The notes: a model not told the origin generated them from the letters alone. Shown: positions 7,534-14,153, counted from the stretch's first letter. The stretch: 18,827 nt of DNA from UBA2421 sp964641895 (GCA_964641895.1 CAZXLA010000058.1:1-18827), one strand, 5' to 3'. Translations and numbers: made by a program.

Positions 7534-7803
7534 CTAAGTCTGCCGCGCGATAAAGTTGAAACAGTCGCCCGCTTCAAACACCTGTTCGAACTGTTCGAGC
7601 GAAAGAGGCCCCACGCCATCCACACGGAAAAGTGTGTAGCCCAATTCGGTGCAGAGAAGATCGAAGTACGGCTTTGGCGAATCGCCGTAGCTGATCGCGC
7701 GCTCTTTCTGAAACTCAAAGATGACAATTGGCCGGCATCGCGCGAGCTTCGCCGGGTGCCTTCGAATTTTCTGCGGATGGATTCGCCTATGCCCATGGAA
7801 GAC
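7534..7803 (-). pseudogene. Remnant of an FkbM-type SAM-dependent methyltransferase (C-terminal part)
   Basis: A minus-strand frame between TGA (7806-7804) and TAG (7536-7534) encodes 89 residues with no ATG, GTG or TTG where a start would be needed. From about 7750 to the stop it reads like the C-terminus of an FkbM methyltransferase: LARCRPIVIFEFQ, then DLLCTELGYTLFRVDG, LSLEQFE and a final CFNFIARQT. Upstream of LARCRP the frame loses family character; another frame shows a faint E....G.AR pattern, suggesting a frameshift there. The SAM-binding N-terminal half is not visible, and 7807-7921, up to the dxs stop, shows nothing recognisable. I read this as a decayed or truncated gene. A CGCCGG/CCGGCG hairpin lies just after its stop, near 7510. 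Confidence 0.6.
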
Positions 7804-7921
7804 TCACTCAATTATCGGCTGATTTACGGGTCGGCGTGACGAGGGACGGATGCCGGGAAAACAGGTTGGCTATCGGACGCGCCTATGCAACATCACACGC
7901 TCGGCGCCCAACTTCCAGCGA

Positions 7922-9883
7922 TCAGCGTCCGACGTTGAGAAGCGGCGCGACAGGTTCGTCTGCCGCAATGCTCGTCGCGGTGGCGAGCATATGACGAATT
8001 CGCGAAGCAATCCCGCTGGTGTGCAGACCGGCTTCTTCCAACTGCTGGGCGCGGGTCATGTGCCCAATGAGTCGGTCGGGCATACCCAGCACTTGCAAGT
8101 CTTCGGTCGGCAGTTTGTTGGCGACCGCATACTCCGTCACGGCGGCACCGAAGCCGTTGATGTGATGGTGGTCTTCCACGGTCAACACCGGGCGGCCGGA
8201 TTGCAGCACGCGATGAAGCATCTCGCCATCCAGCGGCTTACAGAATCGCGCGTCCACCACTTCGACATTCACCCCCTGAGCGCACAATTGCTCGGCGGCG
8301 AGAAGGGCATTCATGGCCAGCGCGCCGTAGACAATGATTGTGGCATCGTCGCCGTAGCGCAGTACGCGCGATTTGCCGAGTTCCATTGCTTCACTCGCCG
8401 CGGCATCAAAGTGTTCCGCCGGCACGTTATCGCGGGGATAGCGCACGGCGCTGGCCCCATCGAGCGAGAGCGCCAGACGCAGCATGCTGTTGAGTTCGGC
8501 TTCATCACTCGGGGCCATCAGCACCATGCCGGGCATGGTCCGGAAAAAGGCCTGGTCAAGAAATCCGTGATGCACGGCGCCATCGTCGCCGACGTAGCCG
8601 GCACGATCCAAGGCGAACACTACCGGCACGTTGTTGAGAATCACTTCCTGCCAAACCTGATCAAACGCGCGCTGAATGAATGTGGAGTAGACGGCGGCGA
8701 CGGGCCGTAGCCCCGTTTTGGCCATGCCGGCGGCCATGGCGACCAGATGCGATTCGCAAATGCCGGTATCGATGTACCGCGGCGGAATCGCGCCGTCGAA
8801 CGCTTTTTCAAACTTGCTCAGCCCCGTGCCGTCGGGCATGGCGGCGGTTAGGGCGACCACCCGCGGGTTTTCTTTGGCGATGGCAATCATCGCGTCGGCG
8901 AAGGCGGTCGTCCAACTTTTGCCGGCGGCTTTGTTGATCTCAACCCGGCAGCCGTTGAGCGTGAACGGGCTTGGGCTGTGCAGCATGGTCGGCTCTTGCG
9001 CCGCCACTTCGTAGCCCTGACCCTTTACGGTTTTGATGTGCAGCAGCACGGGCTTATCAACGTGCTTGATCTCAGCCAGGAAATTCACCAGGCCGGGCAG
9101 ATCGTGTCCATCAATCGGGCCCATGTATTTGATGCCCAGCGCTTCGAATAACTGCCCGTGCCACATCGCGCCCTTGAGACCGCCGCAGAACGCGTCCCAG
9201 GCGTGTTCGATCGTCGTGCCCAGGCTCGATGGCAGGTTGCGAACGATGCGTTCGCTGAAGCGCTTAAACTCTTCATACGTCGTGCTCACGCGCACGCGTT
9301 CAAGATACTGGCTGAACGCGCCCTGCGGTTTGCTGATGCTCATGCCGTTGTCGTTGAGCACCATGAGCAGTTGCCGCTTGAGCGTGCCGGCGTTGTTCAA
9401 ACCTTCAAACGCCAGACCGTTGACGATTGACGCATCGCCCACCACCGCCACCACGTGATTGTTGTGCTTGTGATGAGAATCCCCGCGCGCCACACCGACG
9501 GCAGTGCTGATGGCGGTGCCGGCGTGGCCGACGGCGAACAAGTCGTAAGGCGACTCTTCCGGCGAAGGGAACCCACTGACAGAATCTTTCTTCCGCAGCC
9601 GCTCAAACCCCGCGGCGCGGCCCGTGAGCATCTTGTGTGCGTAGCACTGGTGGCCGACGTCAAACAGCAGCCGGTCGGGCCCGGTGGGGTGCGGGCCGAA
9701 GTCGTAAATGTAATGCAGTGCGATCGTGAGTTCGACCACCCCCAGGTTGCTCGCCAGATGCCCACCGTTCTTGCTGACGGCGGAGAAAATCCGCTCGCGC
9801 AGCTCACCGGCGAGCTGTTGAAGCTGGTCGATGGAGAGTTTCTTCAGTTCGGTCGGGGAATGAATGCTGTCGAGAAGGGCCAT
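7922..9883 (-). CDS. dxs: 1-deoxy-D-xylulose-5-phosphate synthase
   Basis: A thiamine-diphosphate enzyme that condenses pyruvate with glyceraldehyde 3-phosphate, the first step of the MEP pathway to isoprenoids. It has 653 residues, near the family norm. Visible motifs are HLASNLGVVEL, DVGHQCYAHK, the ThDP/Mg site GDASIVNG...NN (149-164), KGQGYE (from 287), the catalytic Glu377 in ICESH, where many bacteria have IAEQH, and DRAGYVGDDGAVHHG (to 440). The frame continues upstream to 10105, but that part is translated intergenic repeat. MALLDSIHS at 9883 starts the family-like sequence, with a weak GGCGAG before it. It lies 330 bp downstream of ispA and has its own TATAAT, so it may be transcribed separately as well as with the upstream genes. 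Confidence 0.97.
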   Translation of the reverse strand: MALLDSIHSPTELKKLSIDQLQQLAGELRERIFSAVSKNGGHLASNLGVVELTIALHYIYDFGPHPTGPDRLLFDVGHQCYAHKMLTGRAAGFERLRKKDSVSGFPSPEESPYDLFAVGHAGTAISTAVGVARGDSHHKHNNHVVAVVGDASIVNGLAFEGLNNAGTLKRQLLMVLNDNGMSISKPQGAFSQYLERVRVSTTYEEFKRFSERIVRNLPSSLGTTIEHAWDAFCGGLKGAMWHGQLFEALGIKYMGPIDGHDLPGLVNFLAEIKHVDKPVLLHIKTVKGQGYEVAAQEPTMLHSPSPFTLNGCRVEINKAAGKSWTTAFADAMIAIAKENPRVVALTAAMPDGTGLSKFEKAFDGAIPPRYIDTGICESHLVAMAAGMAKTGLRPVAAVYSTFIQRAFDQVWQEVILNNVPVVFALDRAGYVGDDGAVHHGFLDQAFFRTMPGMVLMAPSDEAELNSMLRLALSLDGASAVRYPRDNVPAEHFDAAASEAMELGKSRVLRYGDDATIIVYGALAMNALLAAEQLCAQGVNVEVVDARFCKPLDGEMLHRVLQSGRPVLTVEDHHHINGFGAAVTEYAVANKLPTEDLQVLGMPDRLIGHMTRAQQLEEAGLHTSGIASRIRHMLATATSIAADEPVAPLLNVGR

Positions 9884-9929
9884 GAGTGGTACTCGCCAAT
9901 GCGGCTTTCGATTACGAGATTGCCGCCGG

Positions 9930-9935
9930 ATTATA
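9930..9935 (-). promoter_or_regulatory. Consensus -10 box upstream of dxs
   Basis: TATAAT on the minus strand, with transcription expected to begin near 9923 and give a leader of about 40 nt. No convincing -35 hexamer stands 16 to 18 nt upstream. The rest of the 330-bp gap (9884-10213) holds only the long hairpin repeat at 10080-10191 and its flanks. Confidence 0.45.
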
Positions 9936-10079
9936 TCCGATCCGAACGCACGAAGTAGTGTAGCCGCTGTTGTATCAAAAGTTTCAGAGGCGTTGTTGGC
10001 CAGCTGAGTTGTAGCGAGGAGACCGGGGGAATGAAATAGCCAGGAGGCGTAACCCGACGGGCCGCCGGCGAACGATCTC

Positions 10080-10212
10080 GGGTGCCACGATATGGCTCTG
10101 GCCATGTCGTGCGATCAACAATAACCGCTGACTCGCATTTGGCGGACTACAAATCAGCACTACTTGGCCTGAGAGCCAAGTAGTGGCACCCACCGTAAAT
10201 AGTGGCACCCAC
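10080..10212. repeat. Long palindromic element of the GGGTGCCAC family with tandem tail
   Basis: Outer arms GGGTGCCAC (10080-10088) and GTGGCACCC (10183-10191) enclose one hairpin at 10086-10111 (CACGATATGGC / GCCATGTCGTG) and one at 10158-10185 (CACTACTTGGC / GCCAAGTAGTG), with about 46 nt between. The two stems differ in sequence but each pairs well. The 13-mer TAGTGGCACCCAC is present at 10181-10193 and again at 10200-10212, ending next to the ispA stop. It lies between ispA and dxs. The left half has a solo copy at 3676-3710. Confidence 0.85.
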
Positions 10213-10213
10213 G

Positions 10214-11167
10214 CTATGACTGGCGGTCTACAACAAATTTGGCGAGGTCACGCAAGCCGTCGGCTTCGGGGCCGAAGTCGGCCAGCGACGCAAGCGCCAG
10301 TTGCAATTGATTCATCGCCTCGCGTTTTGCGCCCTCAAGGCCGAGCAACGCGGGGTAAGTGTTCTTCCCGCGGGTGGCATCTTTTTTTGTGGCTTTGCCC
10401 ATGTGGTTGGGTGTGGAGGTCTCATCCAAGACATCATCGACAATCTGAAACGCCAGGCCGAGATGCTGCGCGTAGGAAGAAATGGCGTGAAGCAGTGGCG
10501 GCGTGGTCGATTGAACGCGCCCACCACTCGAACACTTCATCACTCCACCGCTGATCGCGCCCATGCGGCACGCTGCGACGATGAGCGCGCCGGTTTTCAT
10601 GCGGTGCAGGTTTTTAAGCTGGTCGAGCGAAAGTTGCTGGTTCTCGCCGGCCATGTCGAGGATTTGCCCGCCGATCATCCCCGTCGGGCCGGCGGCGCGG
10701 GCGAGTTCGGTGATGAGTTGCGGGACGATCGCCGGGTCGGCGTCGGTGGCGATCAGCTCGAACGCCAGCGTGGTCATCGCATCGCCGGCGAGGATCGCGA
10801 CGGCTTCGCCGAACACCTTGTGATTGGTCGGTCGCCCGCGGCGCAGGTCGTCGTCGTCCATCGCGGGCAGGTCGTCGTGAACGAGCGAAAAGGTGTGGAT
10901 CAGCTCGATCGCACCGGCGCACGCCAAAGCCGATGTCGAAGCGTTTGGCGGCGTGCCCACTTTAGTGGGCACTGCTGAGTGTCGGGAACACGCGCGCTCG
11001 GATTCCAGCACCAGCGTTGGCCGAAGCCGCTTCCCGCCGGCCATCAGGCTGTAATCGATCGCCTCGATCAGCCGGGATGGCGCACCATCCAACCGCGTGA
11101 GCGCCTGTTGCAGGTAGTGCTCCACGGCCTTCGCGTGGCGTTTGAGAATGTCGGGGGCGATGGGCAT
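10214..11167 (-). CDS. ispA: Polyprenyl diphosphate synthase (farnesyl/geranylgeranyl type)
   Basis: A 317-residue head-to-tail prenyltransferase that extends dimethylallyl diphosphate with isopentenyl diphosphate. Seen in order: GGKRLRP (44-50) for substrate binding; the first aspartate-rich motif HDDLPAMDDDDLRRGRPTN (D98, D99, D104), with the two-residue insertion typical of bacterial short-chain enzymes; KTGAL; and the second motif QIVDDVLDE (D244, D245, D248). Phe93, five residues before the motif, suggests an FPP- or GGPP-length product; the nearby crtI favours GGPP, but this is not provable here. Two stretches do not fit the family: residues 58-80, including VPTKVGT encoded by a perfect hairpin, and 207-226 (VMKCSSGG...TTPPLLH). 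Both look like in-frame repeat insertions that avoid the active site. It lies 148 bp downstream of xseB. Confidence 0.95.
   Translation of the reverse strand: MPIAPDILKRHAKAVEHYLQQALTRLDGAPSRLIEAIDYSLMAGGKRLRPTLVLESERACSRHSAVPTKVGTPPNASTSALACAGAIELIHTFSLVHDDLPAMDDDDLRRGRPTNHKVFGEAVAILAGDAMTTLAFELIATDADPAIVPQLITELARAAGPTGMIGGQILDMAGENQQLSLDQLKNLHRMKTGALIVAACRMGAISGGVMKCSSGGRVQSTTPPLLHAISSYAQHLGLAFQIVDDVLDETSTPNHMGKATKKDATRGKNTYPALLGLEGAKREAMNQLQLALASLADFGPEADGLRDLAKFVVDRQS
10490..10549 (-). repeat. Probable in-frame repeat-derived insertion in ispA (second site)
   Basis: This part of ispA encodes residues of about 207-226, including STTPPLLH, which ordinary prenyl synthases lack between the KTGAL region and the helix leading to the second aspartate motif. 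The DNA is purine/pyrimidine-skewed, with GGTGGAGTGATGAAGTG in coding sense, and has short inverted ends (AGTGG near one side, CCACT near the other). The reading frame is kept. Confidence 0.45.
10953..10972. repeat. Perfect hairpin inside ispA encoding VPTKVGT
   Basis: GTGCCCAC-TTTA-GTGGGCAC has an 8-bp perfect stem and a four-base loop, the same geometry as the intergenic hairpin repeats. In the ispA frame it specifies about residues 66-72. The surrounding stretch is longer than in typical family members, so the module appears inserted in frame. Confidence 0.75.
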
Positions 11168-11187
11168 TTCAATTGAAACAAAAGCGT

Positions 11188-11310
11188 GTCATCCCGAGTG
11201 TACTCGCGCGGGACCTATCGGTGAAAAAGCATCGGTTCGCAGGATGATTCCCGCGAATGGAACACACCGCCGTGCAGGTCCCTCAGTCGCATAGGCTCCT
11301 TTGGCATGAC
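11188..11310. repeat. Large inverted-repeat element with GTCAT...ATGAC ends
   Basis: Ends GTCAT (11188-11192) and ATGAC (11306-11310), with an inner pair GGGACCT (11210-11216) and AGGTCCC (11276-11282), make a foldback element of about 123 nt. It fills nearly the whole gap between the xseB stop (11316) and the ispA start (11167). The left part contains a small GAGTG-TA-CTCG foldback. Pairing between the outer arms is partial. Confidence 0.65.
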
Positions 11311-11315
11311 AGTAA

Positions 11316-11576
11316 TCAGTCCGCCTCGTCGGTTGAGTCTGCTTCATCCTCGACCGGCTTGGCGGCGACATCCTGGCTCTTGGTCAGCAGTTCGATCTTC
11401 TGCTCCGCCGCCGCCAGCACCTTGCGGCAATGCTCGATGAGAAAGCTGCCGCGTTCGAACTTGGCCAGCGATTCTTCGAGCGTGGTCTTACCTTCTTCCA
11501 TGTCGACCACGATCCGATCGAGCTCGGTCACGGCGTCTTCGAAATCCTTCGGCGGTTTTTGGCTGGATTTGCTCAT
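11316..11576 (-). CDS. xseB: Exonuclease VII small subunit
   Basis: An 86-residue helical subunit that partners XseA in exonuclease VII, which degrades single-stranded DNA to oligonucleotides. The family pattern is clear: FEDAVTELDRIVVDMEEGK, LEESLAKFERG, then CRKVLAAAEQKIELL, followed by an acidic tail. The frame is open upstream to 11783, but that extension translates the hairpin element at 11615-11713, so MSKSSQKPPKDF at 11576 is the start. No strong Shine-Dalgarno is seen. The xseA gene is not in the window. The order xseB-ispA-dxs matches that of Escherichia coli and many other bacteria. A long hairpin element separates it from crtI upstream. Confidence 0.94.
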   Translation of the reverse strand: MSKSSQKPPKDFEDAVTELDRIVVDMEEGKTTLEESLAKFERGSFLIEHCRKVLAAAEQKIELLTKSQDVAAKPVEDEADSTDEAD

Positions 11577-11614
11577 CTGTTGATGATGATAAACCGGATG
11601 AACGTTGGATTGAA

Positions 11615-11713
11615 CCGGTGGGGCAGACATTCCTGTCTGCCATCGCTTTCCAAGCGATTCGAGAATTCGGACGGCATGGAATGCAGTGGCAGGCAGGAAT
11701 GCCTGCCCCACCG
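11615..11713. repeat. Four-hairpin palindromic element, copy 2
   Basis: The four hairpins are 11622-11641 (GGCAGACA-TTCC-TGTCTGCC), 11642-11658 (ATCGCTT-TCC-AAGCGAT), a 12-nt spacer, 11671-11687 (GCAT-GGA-ATGC core with a weaker base) and 11688-11707 (GGCAGGCA-GGAA-TGCCTGCC). The first and last are inverted copies of each other that differ at two paired positions, so both stems stay perfect. CGGTG/CACCG flanks close the element. It occupies most of the 155-bp gap between crtI and xseB, in the middle of a presumed operon. Confidence 0.88.
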
Positions 11714-11731
11714 CACAGATATCCCCGATCG

Positions 11732-13273
11732 TCATTTGGGTTTTAACGAAGGCAGATACCGATCCAGCACCTTCGCACTGCACAACACCCCCGGCATGCC
11801 TGCCCCCGGATGAGTGCCGGCGCCGACGAAATACAGGCCTTCGATGCCCGGAGCTTTATTGTGAAAGCGGAACCACGCCGACTGGTCGAACGTCGGCTGG
11901 ATGCTGAACCCCGCGCCGTGCATGCTGTTGAGGTTGTCGCGGAAGTGCTCGGGGGTGACGTAGAAATCTTCGGTGATACATTCGCGCAACCCGGGCAGGG
12001 TGGTGCGTTCGAGATAGTCGACGACGATTTCGCGGTACTTCGGTCCGAGTTCCTTCCAATCCTGCCCGCCTTGCAGATTGGGCACGGGAACCAGCACATA
12101 CCAGCAATCGCATCCCGGCGGGGCCATCGATTCGTCGGTGGCGGTGGGGCGGTGCAGGTAGACGCTTAAGTCACGTCGTTCGAGGGTCTTGGCGTCAAAC
12201 ATATCGCGCAGCAGGGCCTTGAAGCGCTCGCCGAGGATGATCGTGTGATGTTTCACTTCGGGGTATTTTTTTGTCGTGCCGAAGTAGAGGACGAAGAGAC
12301 CCATGCTGTACTTGAGCGGTTTGACTTTCGAATCGATGCGGCGTGCCGCAACGCCGTGGCGATGTTTTGCTTCGAGCAAGTACTTATACACCTGCGGCGG
12401 GTCGCCGTTGCAGACGATTAGATCGGCCTCGATCTGGTGGCTGTTCGTCAGCACTGACGTCGCTTGCACGAGGTTCTGTGCCGTATCGGGGGTACGCTGG
12501 CGCGTCACGGGCGGGACGCCCGTGGTACATAATATCTTAGACACCTCTTCACCAAACCGAATCTCGATCCCCTCCTCCCGCATTAACTTCTCAAGCCCAT
12601 CAATAAGCGCCCCCGTCCCGCCCATCGCATAATGCACGCCCCATTCGCGTTCAAGAAAGTGGATCAGCGAATAGATCGATGTCGTCGTGAACGGATTTCC
12701 GCCAACCAGCAGCGGCTGAAATGAAAACACCCGGCGGAGCTTCTCGTTTTTGATGTATTTGCTAGCCATCTGGTACACGGTGCGCCAGTTGCCCAGCTTC
12801 AGCAGGTCGGGCGCGCAGCGGAACATGCTTACAAAAGAATCGAATTTCGCGTCGCCTAGTTTGACGAATCCGATGTCGAAAATCTTCTTCGAGTGTTCGA
12901 GGAACCGCAGGTAGCCCTCGCAATCGCGCGGCTCGAATTTGCGGATTTGCTCAAGCGTTTGTTCGATCGTTCCGCCGTAGTCGAAGTGCGTGCCGTCGGC
13001 GAACTGCACGCGGTACCACGGGTAGAGCGGGACGAACTTGACATAGTCTTCGCGCTTCTTGCCGAACAGCTCGAATAGCTCATCAAACAGAAACGGCGCG
13101 GTGATGACGGTAGGCCCGGCATCGTAGGTGAACCCGCCGCGCTTCCACACGTAGGCCCGGCCGCCGAGTTTGTCCTGCTTGTCGATAAGGGTGACTTCAT
13201 ACCCCTTCCTGCGCAGCCGCAGCGCCGCGGCGATTCCGCCGAACCCCGCGCCGATAACAATTGCCTTTGCCAT
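11732..13273 (-). CDS. crtI: Phytoene desaturase / CrtI-type carotenoid oxidoreductase
   Basis: A 513-residue FAD-dependent desaturase or related isomerase of the CrtI family, acting on C40 or C30 carotenoid precursors at the membrane. The N-terminal FAD fold shows GAGFGG (8-13) and LGGRAYVWKRGGFTYDAGPT. The middle has the family-typical GGNPF...YSLIHFLE segment, and the C-terminal signature GLYFVGAGTHPGAGMPGVL precedes the last helix. A GAAGG about eight bases before the ATG supports the start at 13273. Residues of about 249-275 are longer than usual: TTGVPPVTR is encoded by a perfect hairpin at 12506-12524, placed before the conserved IEADLIVCNGDPP strand. Its neighbours ispA and dxs supply precursors. 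CrtI relatives have varied substrates (CrtI, CrtN, CrtD/CrtO-like), so the exact reaction is open; no crtB is visible. Confidence 0.9.
   Translation of the reverse strand: MAKAIVIGAGFGGIAAALRLRRKGYEVTLIDKQDKLGGRAYVWKRGGFTYDAGPTVITAPFLFDELFELFGKKREDYVKFVPLYPWYRVQFADGTHFDYGGTIEQTLEQIRKFEPRDCEGYLRFLEHSKKIFDIGFVKLGDAKFDSFVSMFRCAPDLLKLGNWRTVYQMASKYIKNEKLRRVFSFQPLLVGGNPFTTTSIYSLIHFLEREWGVHYAMGGTGALIDGLEKLMREEGIEIRFGEEVSKILCTTGVPPVTRQRTPDTAQNLVQATSVLTNSHQIEADLIVCNGDPPQVYKYLLEAKHRHGVAARRIDSKVKPLKYSMGLFVLYFGTTKKYPEVKHHTIILGERFKALLRDMFDAKTLERRDLSVYLHRPTATDESMAPPGCDCWYVLVPVPNLQGGQDWKELGPKYREIVVDYLERTTLPGLRECITEDFYVTPEHFRDNLNSMHGAGFSIQPTFDQSAWFRFHNKAPGIEGLYFVGAGTHPGAGMPGVLCSAKVLDRYLPSLKPK
12506..12524. 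repeat. Perfect hairpin inside crtI encoding TTGVPPV
   Basis: CACGGGCG-GGA-CGCCCGTG has an 8-bp stem and a three-base loop. On the coding (minus) strand it reads CACGGGCGTCCCGCCCGTG and gives a Gly-Val-Pro-Pro-Val peptide at about residues 250-256. Stem length and loop size match the intergenic hairpin modules of this window. Confidence 0.75.
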
Positions 13274-13322
13274 TCTTCGCCTTCAGCCACAGTTGAGCGC
13301 CAATGAACGTGGAAGAGAAAAG

Positions 13323-13437
13323 GAGAGGCAACCGCAGATTTCGCAGATTAGAAAACGCCTTTCAAAAATCTGCGTAATCTGCGGTTATGACTCCTCGTCT
13401 TTACCGCGTTCATCCGCGTCCATCGGCGGTGCCTCTC
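13323..13437. repeat. Inverted-repeat element of the AACCGCAGATT type
   Basis: The 21-nt arms at 13330-13350 and 13366-13386 are inverted copies with two mismatches (core AACCGCAGATT / AATCTGCGGTT). An outer pair, GAGAGGCA (13323-13330) and TGCCTCTC (13430-13437), encloses them and a CCGCGTTCATCCGCGTCC tract. The element fills most of the gap upstream of crtI, and its right end touches the stop codon of the secreted-protein gene. Confidence 0.75.
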
Positions 13438-14099
13438 TATTCCCGTTCCACTGAAACATCCGTAAAAAAAATCCGTGTCTTGCCATCATCGGATTTGTGT
13501 TCGGTGGCCAGCGTCAGGCCGTTGAAGTCTTTGTATCCATCCCAACTGAAACCGCTGCTGTTTTTCTCATCAGGACGATAGGTCCAGTGGTCGATGCGGT
13601 TCTGCTTCAGATCGATTGAAAGATCATACTGATCGCCGGGCGTCATGCCGACGGCGTCGAAGCTCATCGTCATTTTCCCGCGGTTGGGGGGCATATCGCG
13701 TGTCGAAATGAGCGGGCTGAATTTTACGCCGCCGTCGAGGAGTTTCAGGGGCATCATGAGCCAGTAGCTGTCGTTGGTCCACCGTTTGAACGCCTGTAAC
13801 TCATCGCCGCCGCGCTCTTTGCTGTCGTACACGTTCGTAAACAGGGCCTTGCCGCCGACCGTCACGGTGTCGACGCCAGTTGTCACATTCCAATCGTGTT
13901 TGATGCTGGCCTTCAAAGTACCCTCGGATTCGACGTTGAACGTGAACATCAGGCGCGTCACTCTCGGCCAGACATCGCCGCCATGCGCTTTCACGATTTG
14001 TCGCGCCAGTTCAATCTCCGGCGACTCGCCCGGCGCCGACGGCTGTGTGGCGGGTTGAAGCAGCAGGCTAAAGACCAGGGGAAGCAGGCAAAAGTTCAT
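13437..14099 (-). CDS. Secreted protein of unknown function, possibly DUF6503/LolA-like fold
   Basis: A 220-residue protein with an N-terminal signal peptide (MNFCLLPLVFSLLLQPA, cleavage likely within 17-22), so it is probably periplasmic. It has no lipobox. After a helix with IVKAHGG..VWPRV it alternates polar and aromatic residues (FTFNVESEG, KHDWNV, DLSIDLKQNRIDHWTYRP, GFSWDGYKDFNGLTLATEH), which suggests a curved beta-sheet like LolA/DUF6503 proteins. The HGG...W opening is typical of DUF6503, but I call this only by eye. The start is well supported: AAAGGTG lies seven bases before the ATG. It is first in the minus-strand run leading to crtI but 163 bp away, separated by a repeat, and divergent from the TMTC-like gene. 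Confidence 0.8.
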   Translation of the reverse strand: MNFCLLPLVFSLLLQPATQPSAPGESPEIELARQIVKAHGGDVWPRVTRLMFTFNVESEGTLKASIKHDWNVTTGVDTVTVGGKALFTNVYDSKERGGDELQAFKRWTNDSYWLMMPLKLLDGGVKFSPLISTRDMPPNRGKMTMSFDAVGMTPGDQYDLSIDLKQNRIDHWTYRPDEKNSSGFSWDGYKDFNGLTLATEHKSDDGKTRIFFTDVSVERE

Positions 14100-14113
14100 C
14101 GTTCACCTTTCGT

Positions 14114-14142
14114 TTGAACTCTTTCTCATGGTGACCGATAGT
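14114..14142 (+). promoter_or_regulatory. Candidate promoter of the TMTC-like gene
   Basis: TTGAAC (14114-14119), a 17-nt spacer and GATAGT (14137-14142) each match the consensus at four of six positions. Transcription would begin near 14149, within about five bases of the ATG at 14154 and at the in-frame TTG at 14151, so the message may be nearly leaderless. Confidence 0.4.
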
Positions 14143-14153
14143 AGCCTGCGTTG

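Noticed and set aside
7030..7839. 269-residue plus-strand ORF across the eis-like start and methyltransferase remnant
   Set aside because: Most of it is antisense to the Eis-like gene and the rest to the FkbM remnant; it has no family character.
9884..10105. N-terminal extension of dxs by 74 residues
   Set aside because: It translates the intergenic hairpin repeat and the dxs promoter region; family similarity begins at MALLDSIHS (9883).
10181..10212. CRISPR-like direct repeats
   Set aside because: There are only two 13-nt copies with a 6-nt spacer, and no array or cas genes.
11577..11783. N-terminal extension of xseB by 69 residues
   Set aside because: It reads through the four-hairpin repeat and overlaps the end of crtI; XseB proteins are about 80 residues long.
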